Shown: positions 40,704 to 52,343, counted from the first letter of the stretch. The stretch: DNA of 64,000 nt from Rubrivivax sp. (GCA_022843905.1 JALHMT010000019.1:1-64000); one strand, 5' to 3'. Translations and numbers: made by a program. The notes: generated by a model not told the origin, from the letters alone.

Positions 40704-40803
40704 GGTGACGAGCCTGATCTCGGCACTGGTCACAACGGTTAGGGCTGCTTCGTTCCCGACCTGACCCGGTTGGCCGCGCTTCCATGCGAGGAGGCCCGTC
40801 ACC
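40704..40803 (-). ncRNA. ffs: Signal recognition particle RNA (4.5S, small bacterial type)
   Basis: The minus strand carries the SRP domain IV signature GGTCAGGTCGGGAACGAAG followed by CAGCC, with the GGAA tetraloop. The closing pair is G-C instead of the E. coli C-G, a compensated change. Ends GGTGACG (40803-40797) and CGTCACC (40710-40704) pair and define a roughly 100-base hairpin. A -10 element TACAAT on the minus strand lies at 40813-40808, six bases before the inferred start. The RNA binds Ffh for co-translational targeting of membrane proteins. It lies near dnaX, as in many Proteobacteria. Confidence 0.92.
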
Positions 40804-40885
40804 GCGGATTGTAGGCCAGGGGTGCGGGCCCCGCTGACGACGGAGCCCTCGCGGGCCGGGTCCCTCGAGTCCGATCCGGCGCGGC

Positions 40886-42022
40886 TCAGCGCAGCTGCAG
40901 TGCGTCGCTGCCGAACACCAGGCCCAGCGGCTCGATCAGCAGTTGCTTGGCCCCAGCTTCCACGCGGCCTGCCACCAGGGCTGCCACACCGGCCTGGCGC
41001 GCCACCTCGACCGTGCGCTCGGCATCGGCTGCGGCAACGAAGATCGCGAAGCCGGCGCCCATGTTCAAGGTGCCGTAGGCGTCCTCGTCGCTCATCTGCG
41101 CCTGCTGCTGGATGAACTGCAGCACGGCGGGCACCTCCGGCAGGCGCTCGATGCGGTAGGTGAAGCTGCCCGGGTGGCGCAGCAGCTTGCGCCAGCCGTG
41201 CCCGGTGATGTTGGCGCAATAGTGCGGCGTGATGCCGGCGCGCGCCAGCGCTTCGGTGACCGGGGAGTACAGCGGAGTCGGCGCCAGCAGCGCCTCGCCA
41301 TAGGCGAGGCCCGGCGCGATGGGCGTCAGGTAGCCCTGGGGCAAGCGTTCGGCCAGCTTGCGAGCCAGGCTCAGACCGTTGGCGTGGATGCCGCTGGCGG
41401 CCAGCAGCACGATGGCGTCGCCCGGCACCAGTGCGTCCCCCAGCGACAGCCGCGTTTTCGGGCTGACGATGCCGGTGCAGGAAGCAGCAAGGTCGATGCG
41501 TCCTTCGGCCACGATGCCGGCCAGTGCCGGCGTCTCGCCGCCACCCCAGGCCACGCCGCAGGTGTCGCAGGCGGCCTTCCAGCCGGCGACCAGCGTGCCG
41601 GCGCGTTCGGCGTCCGTGAACCACTCGCTGCCGCCGGCGGCCCAGTAGGCCTGCACCACCAGGGGCGTGGCACCCACCGTGACGAGGTCGTTGATGGCCA
41701 TCGCGATGGTGTCCTGTGCGATGCCGGCATACCAGCTGTGGCCGGTCAGGCGCTGCATCTCGTCTGCCACCAGGGCCTTGGACCCCAGGCATTCGACGAT
41801 GCTGGCCAGGTAGAAGGGTCCAACGTCCACCACGTAGGCCGATTCGCCGCGAGAGGCCTTCACTTCGCTGAAGCCGTGCGCAGCCAGGTTCACCGCGGTG
41901 GCTGCTGCGGCGCGCTGGGCAGCCACCTTCAGCGGGTCGATGAGCTCGTAGACCACGCCCGACTGCTCGTAGCTGAGGGGCGCGCCGGGCGCGGCGGGGG
42001 CGGGGGAGGGGCGGCTGTCCAT
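40886..42022 (-). CDS. PurM-like AIR synthase-family protein, divergent
   Basis: This 378-residue protein has the PurM fold landmarks: AMAINDLVTVGATPL, WGGGETPALAGIV (for the GGETAEMPG loop), GIHANGLSLARKL, LLAPTPLYSPV, ANITGHGWRKLLR and TLNMGAGFAIFV. It differs from genuine aminoimidazole ribonucleotide synthetase: the N-terminal GGFG loop is missing and the DGVGTK motif reads ECLGSK. I therefore think it is a paralogue rather than the purine enzyme, but cannot exclude that it is the only PurM. The start at 42022 gives an Ala/Pro-rich N-terminus. It is divergent from dnaX with 76 bases between starts. Confidence 0.65.
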   Translation of the reverse strand: MDSRPSPAPAAPGAPLSYEQSGVVYELIDPLKVAAQRAAAATAVNLAAHGFSEVKASRGESAYVVDVGPFYLASIVECLGSKALVADEMQRLTGHSWYAGIAQDTIAMAINDLVTVGATPLVVQAYWAAGGSEWFTDAERAGTLVAGWKAACDTCGVAWGGGETPALAGIVAEGRIDLAASCTGIVSPKTRLSLGDALVPGDAIVLLAASGIHANGLSLARKLAERLPQGYLTPIAPGLAYGEALLAPTPLYSPVTEALARAGITPHYCANITGHGWRKLLRHPGSFTYRIERLPEVPAVLQFIQQQAQMSDEDAYGTLNMGAGFAIFVAAADAERTVEVARQAGVAALVAGRVEAGAKQLLIEPLGLVFGSDALQLR

Positions 42023-42098
42023 GGCAGGGAATTATCCGCGTCGGGCGCGGGCCGGTCCTCGGGCGGGGTCGACAGGGGCCAAACGTAGAATGAGTCTC

Positions 42099-44087
42099 AT
42101 GAGTTATGTCGTCCTGGCGCGCAAGTACCGGCCCCGCAGCTTCGACCAGATGGTCGGGCAGGAGCACGTGGTGCGCGCGCTGACGAATGCACTGGAAACC
42201 CGGCGGCTGCACCACGCCTACCTGTTCACCGGCACGCGGGGCATCGGCAAGACCACCGTGTCGCGCATCCTGGCCAAGTCGCTCAACTGCACCGGGGCGG
42301 ACGGCAACGGCGGCGTCACGGCACACCCCTGCGGCGTTTGCGGCGCCTGCACCGAGATCGATGCCGACCGCTACATCGACTACATCGAGCTCGACGCGGC
42401 TTCCAACCGCAGCATCGACGAGATCCGCGACCTCATCGAACGCGCGGCCTACAAGCCCAGTGTCGGCCGTTTCAAGGTCTTCATGATCGACGAGGCGCAC
42501 CAGCTCACCAAGGACGCCTTCAACGCCTTGCTGAAGACGCTCGAAGAGCCGCCCGAGTACCTGAAGTTCGTGCTCGCCACGACCGATCCAGACAAGATGC
42601 TGCCGACGGTGTTGAGCCGCTGCCTGCAGTTCAACCTGCGGCCGATGCCGCCCGACGTGGTTCGTGACCACCTCGTGCATGTGCTCGACGCGGAAACGGT
42701 GCCCTTCGAGCCCGGCGCGCTGCGCCTGCTGTCGCGCGCTGCGCGCGGTTCGATGCGCGACGCGCTGTCGCTGACCGACCAGGCCATCGCCTACGGCGGC
42801 GGCCGCCTGGACGAATCCGTGGTGCGCGCGATGCTGGGCACCGTCGACCGCAGCCATGCGCGACAGCTGATCGAAGCGCTGTCGCAACGCGACGGGCCGG
42901 CGCTTCTGGCCGCCGTCGACGGCCTGCGAACGCTGGGTCTGTCGGCCAGCGCGACGCTCGAAGAGATGGCCGTGCTGCTGCAGCAGATGGCGGTCGAGCA
43001 GGCCGTGCCCGGTGCGCTCGACGAGCAGGATCCCGAGCTGGATGCGGTGCGCGCTCTGGCCGCGGCGATGCCTGCCGACGAAACGCAACTGCTGTACAGC
43101 ATCGTGTTGCACGGGCGTGGCGAGCTGACCCTGATGAGCGACGACCACGCGGCGCTGACGATGGTGCTGCTGCGACTGTTCGCGTTCCCGGCGGGTGATC
43201 CCTCGGCCGCGGCGAGTGTGGCGGTGCCGCCTCGGGCGGCCGCTGCGATGCCGGGCTCGCCGGCGGCGTCGGCCGTCCGCCGGGCCCCTGCGCCTGTTGC
43301 AGCGCCCGTTGCAGCGCCCGTTGCAGCACCCGTTGCAGCACCCGTTGCAGCACCCGTTGCAGCACCCGTTCCTGCCGCGGCGTCGCCGACCGCCGGGCCC
43401 TCCGCTCCAGCAGCCGCGACCCGCTTGCCCCAGGCTTCAGCCGCGCCGACGCCAGCTCCTCGTGGCGGGGTGGCGGCGGTGGGTCTGGAGCCGCCGCCCT
43501 GGGTCGAGGAAGCCGACGAGTCGGGCTATGGATCCGATCCGTCCGCGCCGGAACCCACTCGGGAGACGGCGCGCGAGCCGCGCGCGGCGCCATTGCGCGC
43601 GCCCTCGCCGCCGGCCCTGGCCCTGCCGGTGGCAGCGCCTGTGGAACCCGTTGTCGCCACGCCGCTGGGTGACCGCTGGGACGACCTCGCGCGACGGCTC
43701 GACGCCGGCGCTGCGGTGGTGGCGCTGACGCGGGAACTGGCCTGGCAGGCCACGTTGAAGTCCGTCGAGCCCGGCGACGGCAGCCCCGACACCTGGACCC
43801 TGGTCGTCGAGAGCCTGTCTCTGCGCGCCGACAGCCTGCGCGACAAGTTGCAGTCAGCGTTGGTGGCCGAACTCGGGACAGCCGTCCGGTTGATCCTCGA
43901 GCCCGGCGTGCCCGGTGATTCCCCGGCCCGGCGTGACGCCGTCAAGCGCGCCAGACGCCAGGCCGACGCCGAGGCCGTCATCAGGAACGACCCCGTGGTG
44001 GTCGACCTGCTGACGAGGTTCAAGGGCGCGCGCGTCGTGCCCGGCTCGATCAAACCCCTCTCAAGCGAAGAAGGAACCACGTCATGA
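42099..44087 (+). CDS. dnaX: DNA polymerase III subunits gamma/tau
   Basis: This 662-residue clamp-loader ATPase opens the sliding clamp and, in the tau form, bridges polymerase and DnaB. It begins [20 protein letters not shown]. Walker [10 protein letters not shown] starts at residue 45; the zinc module has cysteines in LNCTG and [13 protein letters not shown]; Walker B MIDEAHQL and the SRC motif LSRCLQF follow. The C-terminal tau part has an Ala/Pro-rich linker with a 12-bp tandem repeat. An in-frame ATG at 42090 is also possible. I see no slippery A-rich frameshift site of the E. coli type, so gamma may not be made that way. It overlaps ybaB by four bases. Confidence 0.93.
   Translation: MSYVVLARKYRPRSFDQMVGQEHVVRALTNALETRRLHHAYLFTGTRGIGKTTVSRILAKSLNCTGADGNGGVTAHPCGVCGACTEIDADRYIDYIELDAASNRSIDEIRDLIERAAYKPSVGRFKVFMIDEAHQLTKDAFNALLKTLEEPPEYLKFVLATTDPDKMLPTVLSRCLQFNLRPMPPDVVRDHLVHVLDAETVPFEPGALRLLSRAARGSMRDALSLTDQAIAYGGGRLDESVVRAMLGTVDRSHARQLIEALSQRDGPALLAAVDGLRTLGLSASATLEEMAVLLQQMAVEQAVPGALDEQDPELDAVRALAAAMPADETQLLYSIVLHGRGELTLMSDDHAALTMVLLRLFAFPAGDPSAAASVAVPPRAAAAMPGSPAASAVRRAPAPVAAPVAAPVAAPVAAPVAAPVAAPVPAAASPTAGPSAPAAATRLPQASAAPTPAPRGGVAAVGLEPPPWVEEADESGYGSDPSAPEPTRETAREPRAAPLRAPSPPALALPVAAPVEPVVATPLGDRWDDLARRLDAGAAVVALTRELAWQATLKSVEPGDGSPDTWTLVVESLSLRADSLRDKLQSALVAELGTAVRLILEPGVPGDSPARRDAVKRARRQADAEAVIRNDPVVVDLLTRFKGARVVPGSIKPLSSEEGTTS
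43293..43364 (+). repeat. Six tandem 12-bp repeats in dnaX (Pro-Val-Ala-Ala)
   Basis: Six consecutive 12-base units of the form CCCGTTGCAGCR, the first with one mismatch, encode PVAA six times at about residues 399-422, followed by a partial seventh unit. They sit in the flexible linker of tau. The near-identity of the units implies recent expansion by slippage; gain or loss of whole units keeps the frame. Confidence 0.95.
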
Positions 44088-44410
44088 TGAAGAACCAGTT
44101 GGCCGGCTTGATGAAGCAGGCCCAGGCCATGCAGGACAACATGAAGCGCGCCCAGGAAGAACTGGCGCTGCTCGAGGTCGAAGGCCAGTCTGGTGCCGGC
44201 CTGGTGAAGGTGGTGATGACGTGCAAGCATGACGTCAAGCGCATCACCATCGACCCGTCGCTGCTGGCCGACGACAAGGACATGCTGGAAGACCTGGTGG
44301 CCGCGGCGTTCAACGACGGCGTGCGCAGGGCCGAGGAGGTCTCCACCGAGAAGATGGGCAAGATCACCGCCGGCATGCCCCTGCCGCCGGGCATGAAGCT
44401 GCCTTTCTGA
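44084..44410 (+). CDS. ybaB: YbaB/EbfC family nucleoid-associated protein
   Basis: This 108-residue DNA-binding protein follows dnaX and precedes recR, the classic dnaX-ybaB-recR order. It starts [20 protein letters not shown] and contains the conserved [20 protein letters not shown] and [18 protein letters not shown] helices. The protein forms small dimers that bind DNA with little sequence preference. The ATG overlaps the dnaX stop; a second Met codon follows at once. Confidence 0.94.
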   Translation: MMKNQLAGLMKQAQAMQDNMKRAQEELALLEVEGQSGAGLVKVVMTCKHDVKRITIDPSLLADDKDMLEDLVAAAFNDGVRRAEEVSTEKMGKITAGMPLPPGMKLPF

Positions 44411-44426
44411 TGCTGGGTGTCCCGGC

Positions 44427-45014
44427 GTGAGCGAGTCCGCGCTCGACGGCCTCGTCGATGCCTTGCGCCGCCTGCCCGGCGTGGGCCTGAAGTCGGCCCA
44501 GCGCATGGCCTTTCACCTGCTGCAGCACGACCGCGACGGCGCCATGCGGCTGTCGCTTGCGCTCAGCGGCGCTGTCACCCGCATGCGGCACTGCCGGCGC
44601 TGCCACACCTTCACCGAGGCAGAGATCTGCAGCACCTGCCTGGACACGGAACGCGACCCCCGGCTGCTGTGCGTGGTGGAGACGCCGGCCGACCAGGCGG
44701 CGCTGGAGCGCAGCGGCAGCTTCAAAGGCCTGTACTTCGTCCTGATGGGGCGCTTGAGCCCGCTGGACGGGGTGGGCACGGGCGACATAGGCGCTGCCGC
44801 ACTGCTGGAACGCGCCTGCGATGGCGTGGTGTCAGAGGTGATCCTGGCCACCAGCTTCACCGCCGAAGGCGAAGTCACGGCGCACGCGCTCTCGGAAGCG
44901 CTGAAGGCGCGCGGCCTGAAGGTGACCCGCCTGGCGCGCGGCGTGCCGGTGGGCAGCGAGCTCGAGTACGTGGATCTGGGCACCATCGCCCATGCCTTGG
45001 TGGACAGGAGATGA
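44427..45014 (+). CDS. recR: Recombination protein RecR
   Basis: This 195-residue protein acts with RecO/RecF to load RecA at gaps. It has the helix-hairpin-helix region [20 protein letters not shown], a four-cysteine zinc finger ([16 protein letters not shown], about residues 57-72), and a Toprim domain ([15 protein letters not shown] onward, with GGxG-like [11 protein letters not shown]). The start is a GTG at 44427, 16 bases after ybaB. Length is normal. Confidence 0.95.
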   Translation: MSESALDGLVDALRRLPGVGLKSAQRMAFHLLQHDRDGAMRLSLALSGAVTRMRHCRRCHTFTEAEICSTCLDTERDPRLLCVVETPADQAALERSGSFKGLYFVLMGRLSPLDGVGTGDIGAAALLERACDGVVSEVILATSFTAEGEVTAHALSEALKARGLKVTRLARGVPVGSELEYVDLGTIAHALVDRR

Positions 45015-45015
45015 C

Positions 45016-45417
45016 ATGGTGACCGTGGCTCATTGGTGCGTGATCGTGGCGGCCATCCTGCCCATCGTCTGCGCCGGCATCGCCAAGGCCGGCTACTTCG
45101 GCAAGCCGCGCTCGCAGGGCGGCTACGACAACCACGAGCCAAGGGCGTGGCTGGCCAAGCTGACCGGCTACCGCGCGCGAGCCAATGCGGCGCAGTCCAA
45201 CAGCTTCGAGGCGCTGCCGTTCTTCATCGGTGCGGTGCTGATCGCACAGACGACGCAGGCGCGGCAGCCGGTGATCGACGGCCTGGCGCTGCTGTTCATC
45301 GTCAGCCGCGTGGTCTACATCGCGCTGTACCTGGCCGACCGCGACATGCTGCGCAGCGCTGTCTGGGGCTTGGGATTCTTCAGCTGCATCGCGCTGGTGT
45401 TCGCCAGCAAGTTCTGA
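45016..45417 (+). CDS. MAPEG family membrane protein
   Basis: This 133-residue protein has four hydrophobic segments and matches the bacterial MAPEG family: [21 protein letters not shown] is the conserved core (the eukaryotic relatives are glutathione-using enzymes such as microsomal GST). The frame opens upstream, but the ATG at 45016 follows AGGAG at 45006-45010 and begins the first membrane segment. It follows recR directly and may be co-transcribed; its substrate is unknown. Confidence 0.82.
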   Translation: MVTVAHWCVIVAAILPIVCAGIAKAGYFGKPRSQGGYDNHEPRAWLAKLTGYRARANAAQSNSFEALPFFIGAVLIAQTTQARQPVIDGLALLFIVSRVVYIALYLADRDMLRSAVWGLGFFSCIALVFASKF

Positions 45418-45481
45418 CCTCGACATAGCACGGGTTGCGCCGGGGGCAGGCCCCGGGCGGCATGGCACACTCCGCCGCTTC

Positions 45482-47871
<2,390 letters not shown>

Positions 47872-47875
<4 letters not shown>

Positions 47876-48948
47876 GCCTGGCGCTGGAAATTCACGCCGG
47901 ACCGCGCGCCATGGCGCGGCTGCGCGAATGCGGATTGCAGCCTCGGGACGTGCGCGTGATGCCCGGTGCAGCCGGCGGCGCCAAGGGGCTGGTGCTGAAT
48001 CCGCTGGACCGGTATCTCTTCGGGCACTGGCTGGCCGATGCACCGCAGGTCATCCACCTCGTCGGTGCCTCGATCGGGGCCTGGCGCCTGGCCTGCGCCT
48101 GCCTGCCCGACGCCGATGCGGCGCTGGCCCAGATGGCCGAAGACTACGTCGGCCAGACCTACGAACATCTGCCCGGCCGTCCGCCCTTGGCAAGCGTCGT
48201 CAGCAAGACCCTGGGCCGCAAGCTCGACCAGCGCCTGGGCGAGCGTGCTGCCGAGGTGCTGTCGCACCCACGCCGGCGGCTGCACGTGGTGACCAGCCGT
48301 GGCCGATGGATGCTCGCGCGGCAAGGCCGCTTGCGCACGCCGGCAGGTTATGCGGGGGCCTTCCTCAGCAACGCGCTGAGTCGCCGTGCGCTGGGCGGCT
48401 GGCTGGAGCGCGTGGTCTTCAGCGACCCTCGTGACCGCCTGCCCTTCCCGCTGGGAGACTTCAGAACGCACACGGCGACGCTGAACCAGCACAACCTGAG
48501 CCCCGCCGTGCTGGCAAGCTGCTCCATTCCGTTCTGGCTCGACGCCGTGCACGACATTCCCGGCGGGCCGCCCGGCGCCTACTGGGATGGCGGTATCACC
48601 GACTACCACCTGCATCTGGACTACGCGGCCATGGCCGAGGGCCTGGTGCTGTACCCGCATTTCCAGCCCGACCTGGTGCCTGGCTGGCTGGACAAGGTCT
48701 GGGCCGGGCGCCACCGCGCCACGGCCCGGCTGGACAATCTCGTGCTGCTTTCGCCCAATGCCCGCTGGATCGCTGGCCTGCCCGGCGGCAAGCTGCCCAA
48801 CCGGTCCGACTTCAAGGCCTACGGTGACGACGTGGCCGGCCGCAGGGCCATCTGGCGGGCGGCGATCCGAGAGAGCCAGCGGCTGGTCGACGACTTCCGC
48901 CATCTGGTGCATCTGGGCCCGGCCTTGCCGGTGCAGCCCTTGCGCTGA
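47872..48948 (+). CDS. Patatin-like phospholipase
   Basis: This 358-residue protein has the patatin Ser-Asp dyad: nucleophile Ser67 in GASIGAW (GxSxG) and Asp239 in WDGGITDY. The oxyanion loop [11 protein letters not shown] lies near residue 32. No signal peptide is visible, so it should be cytoplasmic or peripheral. The start is a TTG at 47872 that overlaps the tex stop, which implies coupling to tex; there is no nearer ATG before the conserved GAAGGAKG loop except internal codons. Lipid acyl hydrolase activity is expected from the family, but the substrate is unknown. Confidence 0.82.
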
Positions 48949-49023
48949 CAACCAGATGCCACGGTCGTGCGTTGAGCGGCGACAATCCGCCACTTGGCAG
49001 GCTGGCCTTCGAGGAGACGCTGC

Positions 49024-49530
49024 ATGAACCACTGGATCGATCGAACCGCGCGCTGGGCTGTGGCTGCCCTGGCCTCGAGCATCCTGGGCGCCTGTGCCTA
49101 CCATCCTGCACAGGACGGTGTGCATGCACCGGGCGGCCGGTCGCCGTCGGCATCCACGTCCTATGGCATGGTCAGCTCTGTCGAGCAGATGTCGCGCGAG
49201 GGCGTGTCCGGCCCCGGTACCGGGGCGGCGATCGGTGGTGCGATCGGCGCGGTGATCGGCCGCCAGATCGGCGACGGCGATTCGAGGTCCGCCGCCACGG
49301 TGGTCGGTGCCATCGCGGGCGCCATGATCGGCCACCAGATCGACAAGCATCACCGTGGCGACGGCAAGGCACGCGTTCGTGTCACGGTGGCCCTCGACCA
49401 GGGCGGCGAACTGACCGTCGAAGACGCCGAAGGCCAGGATCTGCGCCCTGGGGACCGCGTGCGCGTGGAGAACAACCGGGTGATCCGCCTGTCGCGCTCG
49501 ACGGGTCACGTACAATCAGCGTCCACCTGA
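49024..49530 (+). CDS. Glycine-zipper (SlyB-like) outer membrane lipoprotein
   Basis: This 168-residue protein has a lipoprotein signal with lipobox LGAC and acylated Cys24. A glycine-zipper 2TM region follows (GTGAAIGGAIGAVIGRQIG and VVGAIAGAMIGHQI, about residues 70-110), as in SlyB/Pcp and related proteins, and then a basic, charged C-terminal domain (ARVRVTVALDQGGELTVED). The ATG at 49024 has GAGGAG seven bases upstream. The final codons overlap the likely -10 of the thrS leader. Confidence 0.85.
   Translation: MNHWIDRTARWAVAALASSILGACAYHPAQDGVHAPGGRSPSASTSYGMVSSVEQMSREGVSGPGTGAAIGGAIGAVIGRQIGDGDSRSAATVVGAIAGAMIGHQIDKHHRGDGKARVRVTVALDQGGELTVEDAEGQDLRPGDRVRVENNRVIRLSRSTGHVQSAST
49511..49516 (+). 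promoter_or_regulatory. Likely -10 element of the thrS operon
   Basis: TACAAT lies in the last codons of the lipoprotein gene; transcription would start near 49523, 40 bases before the leader peptide. The -35 region is not consensus. Confidence 0.5.
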
Positions 49531-49562
49531 ACAAGCACAAGAACGGGAAAGGCACCCTGGTT

Positions 49563-49613
49563 ATGACACCGCGAACTACTCCCTTCTTCACCGGGGCCAC
49601 TGCCTCGGTCTAG
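49563..49613 (+). CDS. Threonine-rich leader peptide of the thrS operon
   Basis: This 16-residue ORF reads MTPRTTPFFTGATASV: five threonines and two phenylalanines, matching two of the aminoacyl-tRNA synthetases (ThrRS and PheRS) encoded downstream. AAAGG at 49548-49552 could be its ribosome-binding site. It ends in TAG just three bases before a segment that can pair with the terminator's 5' arm. The features together indicate ribosome-mediated attenuation sensitive to threonyl-tRNA and possibly phenylalanyl-tRNA. The codons are seen directly; the mechanism is inferred. Confidence 0.75.
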   Translation: MTPRTTPFFTGATASV

Positions 49614-49615
49614 CC

Positions 49616-49684
49616 GGCTGCGCTGTCGACCGTTCCTTCCTGTCCTGAACAAAAGCGCGGCTCACCACCGCGCTTTTCGTTTTT
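49616..49684 (+). terminator. Transcription attenuator before thrS (terminator and antiterminator)
   Basis: The terminator is a perfect 10-bp stem AAAAGCGCGG (49651-49660) / CCGCGCTTTT (49668-49677) followed by CGTTTTT. A competing helix can form between GGCTGCGCT (49616-49624) and AGCGCGGCT (49654-49662), nine pairs with two G-U, which would destroy the terminator. A ribosome at the leader stop codon would cover 49616-49624 and favour termination; one stalled at the last Thr codon (49599) would leave it free. Confidence 0.8.
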
Positions 49685-49696
49685 CCGGAGATGTCC

Positions 49697-51604
49697 ATGA
49701 TCACGATCACGCTGCCTGATGGTTCCAGGCGCGAGTACCCGCAAGCCCCGACGGTGGGCGATATTGCCGCCTCGATCGGCCCGGGCCTGGCCAAGTCGGC
49801 CCTGGCGGGCCGTGTCGACGGCCAGTTGGTGGACACCAGCCACCGCCTGGAGTCCGACGCCCACGTGGCCATCGTCACCGACCGCGACGCCGACGGGCTG
49901 GAAGTCATCCGCCACTCCACGGCGCACCTGCTGGCCTATGCAGTGAAGGATCTCTTTCCCGAGGCGCAGGTCACCATCGGCCCCGTCATCGAGAACGGCT
50001 TCTACTACGACTTCGCCTACAAGCGCCCCTTCACGCCCGAGGATCTGGCTGCCATCGAACAGCGCATGGCCGAGCTGGCGAAGAAGGATGAGCCCGTCGT
50101 GCGCCGCGTGCTGCCGCGCGACGAGGCCGTGGCGTACTTCAAGGGCCTGGGCGAGCACTACAAGGCCGAGATCATCGGCAGCATCCCGGCCGACCAGGAC
50201 GTGTCGCTCTACCGGGAAGGCGGCTTCGAAGACCTGTGCCGCGGCCCGCACGTGCCCAGCACCGGCAAGCTGCGCCACTTCAAGCTGATGAAGGTGGCCG
50301 GCGCGTACTGGCGCGGCGACCAGGCCAACGAACAGCTCCAGCGCATCTACGGCACGGCCTGGGCGTCCAAGGACGACCTGCAGAAGCATCTGCACATGCT
50401 GGAAGAGGCCGAGAAGCGCGACCACCGCAAGCTCGGCCGCGAACTCGACTTCTTCCACATGGAGGAAACGTCGCCGGGCATGGTGTTCTGGCACCCGAAA
50501 GGCTGGACGGTGTGGCAGCAGATCGAGCAGTACATGCGCGCCGTCTACCGCGACAACGGCTACCAGGAGGTCAAGGGCCCCCAGGTGCTGGACAAGGCGC
50601 TGTGGGAGAAGACCGGCCACTGGGGCAACTACCGCGAGAACATGTTCACCACGGAGTCGGAGAAGCGCGAGTACGCGCTCAAGCCGATGAACTGCCCCGG
50701 GCACGTGCTGATCTTCAACTCGCAGATGCGCAGCTACCGCGACCTGCCGCTTCGCTACGGCGAGTTCGGCCAGTGCCACCGCAACGAGCCCAGCGGGGCT
50801 CTGCACGGCATCATGCGGGTGCGCGGCTTCACGCAGGACGACGGCCACATCTTCTGCACCGAGGACCAGATCCTCGACGAGTGCGTGGCCTACACGGCGC
50901 TGCTGCAGAAGGTCTACGCCGACTTCGGCTTCAACGAGATCATCTACAAGGTGGCGACGCGCCCCGAGAAGCGCGTGGGTTCCGACGATCTGTGGGACAA
51001 GGCCGAGTTTGCGGTGATGGAGTCGCTGCGCCGATCGGGCTGCGAGTTCATTGTTTCGCCGGGTGACGGCGCCTTCTACGGCCCCAAGATCGAATACACG
51101 TTGAAGGACGCCATCGGCCGCCAGTGGCAGTGCGGCACGATGCAGGTCGACTTCAACACGGCCGAGCGGCTGGGGGGCGAGTACGTCACGGCCACCAGCG
51201 GGCGTGCCCACCCCGTGATGCTGCACCGGGCCATCGTCGGCAGCCTGGAGCGATTCATCGGCATCCTGATCGAACAGCATGCAGGCGCGCTGCCTGCCTG
51301 GCTGGCGCCGGTGCAGGTGGTCGTGGCCTCGATTACCGATGCCCAGGCTGATTACGCGTCGGAAGTGGTGAAAGAGCTGCAAAAACAAGGAGTTAGAGTG
51401 ACCCTGGATTTGCGCAACGAGAAAATCAACTATAAGATCCGGGAGCATTCGATGCAAAAGGTCCCGTACATCCTGGTCGTAGGCGACAAGGAGAAGGCGA
51501 ACGGGGCCGTTGCGGTGCGCGCCCGGGGCAACCAAGACCTCGGTGTGATGCCCCTGGCAGACTTCTCCCAGAAGCTCGTTGGTGACATCGCCCGGAAGGT
51601 GTGA
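49697..51604 (+). CDS. thrS: Threonyl-tRNA synthetase
   Basis: This 635-residue class II synthetase charges tRNA-Thr. The N-terminal TGS domain ([20 protein letters not shown]) and the SAD editing domain ([12 protein letters not shown], about residues 74-85; [16 protein letters not shown]) precede the catalytic core with motif 2 ([19 protein letters not shown]) and motif 3 near [19 protein letters not shown], then the anticodon-binding domain. An ATG at 49691 abuts the GGAG at 49687-49690 with no spacing, so the in-frame ATG at 49697, six bases from it, is preferred. An attenuator precedes the gene and infC follows. Confidence 0.95.
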   Translation: MITITLPDGSRREYPQAPTVGDIAASIGPGLAKSALAGRVDGQLVDTSHRLESDAHVAIVTDRDADGLEVIRHSTAHLLAYAVKDLFPEAQVTIGPVIENGFYYDFAYKRPFTPEDLAAIEQRMAELAKKDEPVVRRVLPRDEAVAYFKGLGEHYKAEIIGSIPADQDVSLYREGGFEDLCRGPHVPSTGKLRHFKLMKVAGAYWRGDQANEQLQRIYGTAWASKDDLQKHLHMLEEAEKRDHRKLGRELDFFHMEETSPGMVFWHPKGWTVWQQIEQYMRAVYRDNGYQEVKGPQVLDKALWEKTGHWGNYRENMFTTESEKREYALKPMNCPGHVLIFNSQMRSYRDLPLRYGEFGQCHRNEPSGALHGIMRVRGFTQDDGHIFCTEDQILDECVAYTALLQKVYADFGFNEIIYKVATRPEKRVGSDDLWDKAEFAVMESLRRSGCEFIVSPGDGAFYGPKIEYTLKDAIGRQWQCGTMQVDFNTAERLGGEYVTATSGRAHPVMLHRAIVGSLERFIGILIEQHAGALPAWLAPVQVVVASITDAQADYASEVVKELQKQGVRVTLDLRNEKINYKIREHSMQKVPYILVVGDKEKANGAVAVRARGNQDLGVMPLADFSQKLVGDIARKV

Positions 51605-51673
51605 TTCCCGGGGGCGACCTCGTTCATTTTTTGCAGCCCGTCTTGCCTTCGGGTTGCTCGAGGAGTTGAAACT

Positions 51674-52222
51674 ATCGCTACCTTCATGGACCGTCGCACG
51701 CCGAACGCGGAGCGCAAGCACAGGCTGAACCGGGAAATCATGGCGCTGCAGGTGCGCCTGAACGGGGTCGAGAACGAACCCCTCGGTATCGTGGGCCTGC
51801 AAGATGCGCTGCGGATGGCAGGCGAACTGGACGTGGACCTGGTCGAGATCGCCGCCACCGCGGATCCCCCGGTGTGTCGCCTGATGGACTACGGCAAGTT
51901 CAAGTACCAGGAACAGAAGAAGGCGGCGGAAGCCAAGTCCAAGCAGAAGGTCATCGAGGTCAAGGAAGTCAAGTTCCGGCCGGGTACCGACGAAGGCGAC
52001 TACAACATCAAGATGCGCAACCTGCGCCGCTTCATCGCCGAGGACGGCGACAAGGGCAAGGTCACCTTGAGGTTCCGCGGTCGCGAGATCACCCACCAGG
52101 ACATCGGCATGCGCCTGCTCGAGCGCATCCGTGACGAACTGTCCGACGTGTCGGTGGTCGAGCACATGCCCAAGCTCGAAGGTCGCCAGATGATCATGGT
52201 GCTGGCGCCCAAGAGAAAGTAA
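51674..52222 (+). CDS. infC: Translation initiation factor IF-3
   Basis: IF-3 (182 residues here) checks initiator tRNA and start codon on the 30S subunit. The N-domain contains [20 protein letters not shown] and [13 protein letters not shown]; the C-domain [19 protein letters not shown] and [19 protein letters not shown]. An ATG at 51686 is 20 bases from the ribosome-binding site, whereas the in-frame ATC at 51674 lies eight bases after GAGGAG (51660-51665). A rare AUU-type start is the known basis of IF-3 autoregulation, so I take ATC (giving IATFMDRRT) as the start. A hairpin (51633-51657) sits just before the ribosome-binding site. Confidence 0.93.
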   Translation: MATFMDRRTPNAERKHRLNREIMALQVRLNGVENEPLGIVGLQDALRMAGELDVDLVEIAATADPPVCRLMDYGKFKYQEQKKAAEAKSKQKVIEVKEVKFRPGTDEGDYNIKMRNLRRFIAEDGDKGKVTLRFRGREITHQDIGMRLLERIRDELSDVSVVEHMPKLEGRQMIMVLAPKRK

Positions 52223-52279
52223 GGGTTCGAAGATTTCGGAGGTCGCGGTCTGGTCACCGCGGCGCTCGAAAAGAAGCCG

Positions 52280-52321
52280 CTGCAGGCCGACAAGCATCGC
52301 GAAGCCCGCGATCGCCTGCAG
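52280..52321 (+). promoter_or_regulatory. Stem-loop upstream of rpmI, candidate L20 operator
   Basis: An outer 8-bp stem CTGCAGGC / GCCTGCAG and an inner 6-bp stem ATCGCG / CGCGAT are separated by an asymmetric internal loop (eight bases against one). It ends 12 bases before the AAGGAG of rpmI. In E. coli ribosomal protein L20 represses rpmI-rplT through structures in this interval; this hairpin is a good candidate for the counterpart, by position. Confidence 0.5.
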
Positions 52322-52343
52322 GGGTCAATGAAAAGGAGCAGTC

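Noticed and set aside
42086..42099. TAGAAT before dnaX as a -10 giving a leaderless mRNA
   Set aside because: The distance would fit, but there is no matching -35 and such hexamers occur by chance; TAGAAT also overlaps a possible upstream ATG.
43293..43370. Regular short repeats considered as a CRISPR array
   Set aside because: Units are 12 bases, directly adjacent without spacers, and in frame within dnaX.
42099..44087. Programmed frameshift site in dnaX for the gamma form
   Set aside because: I found no A-rich slippery heptamer; the GC-rich repeats do not resemble the known signal.
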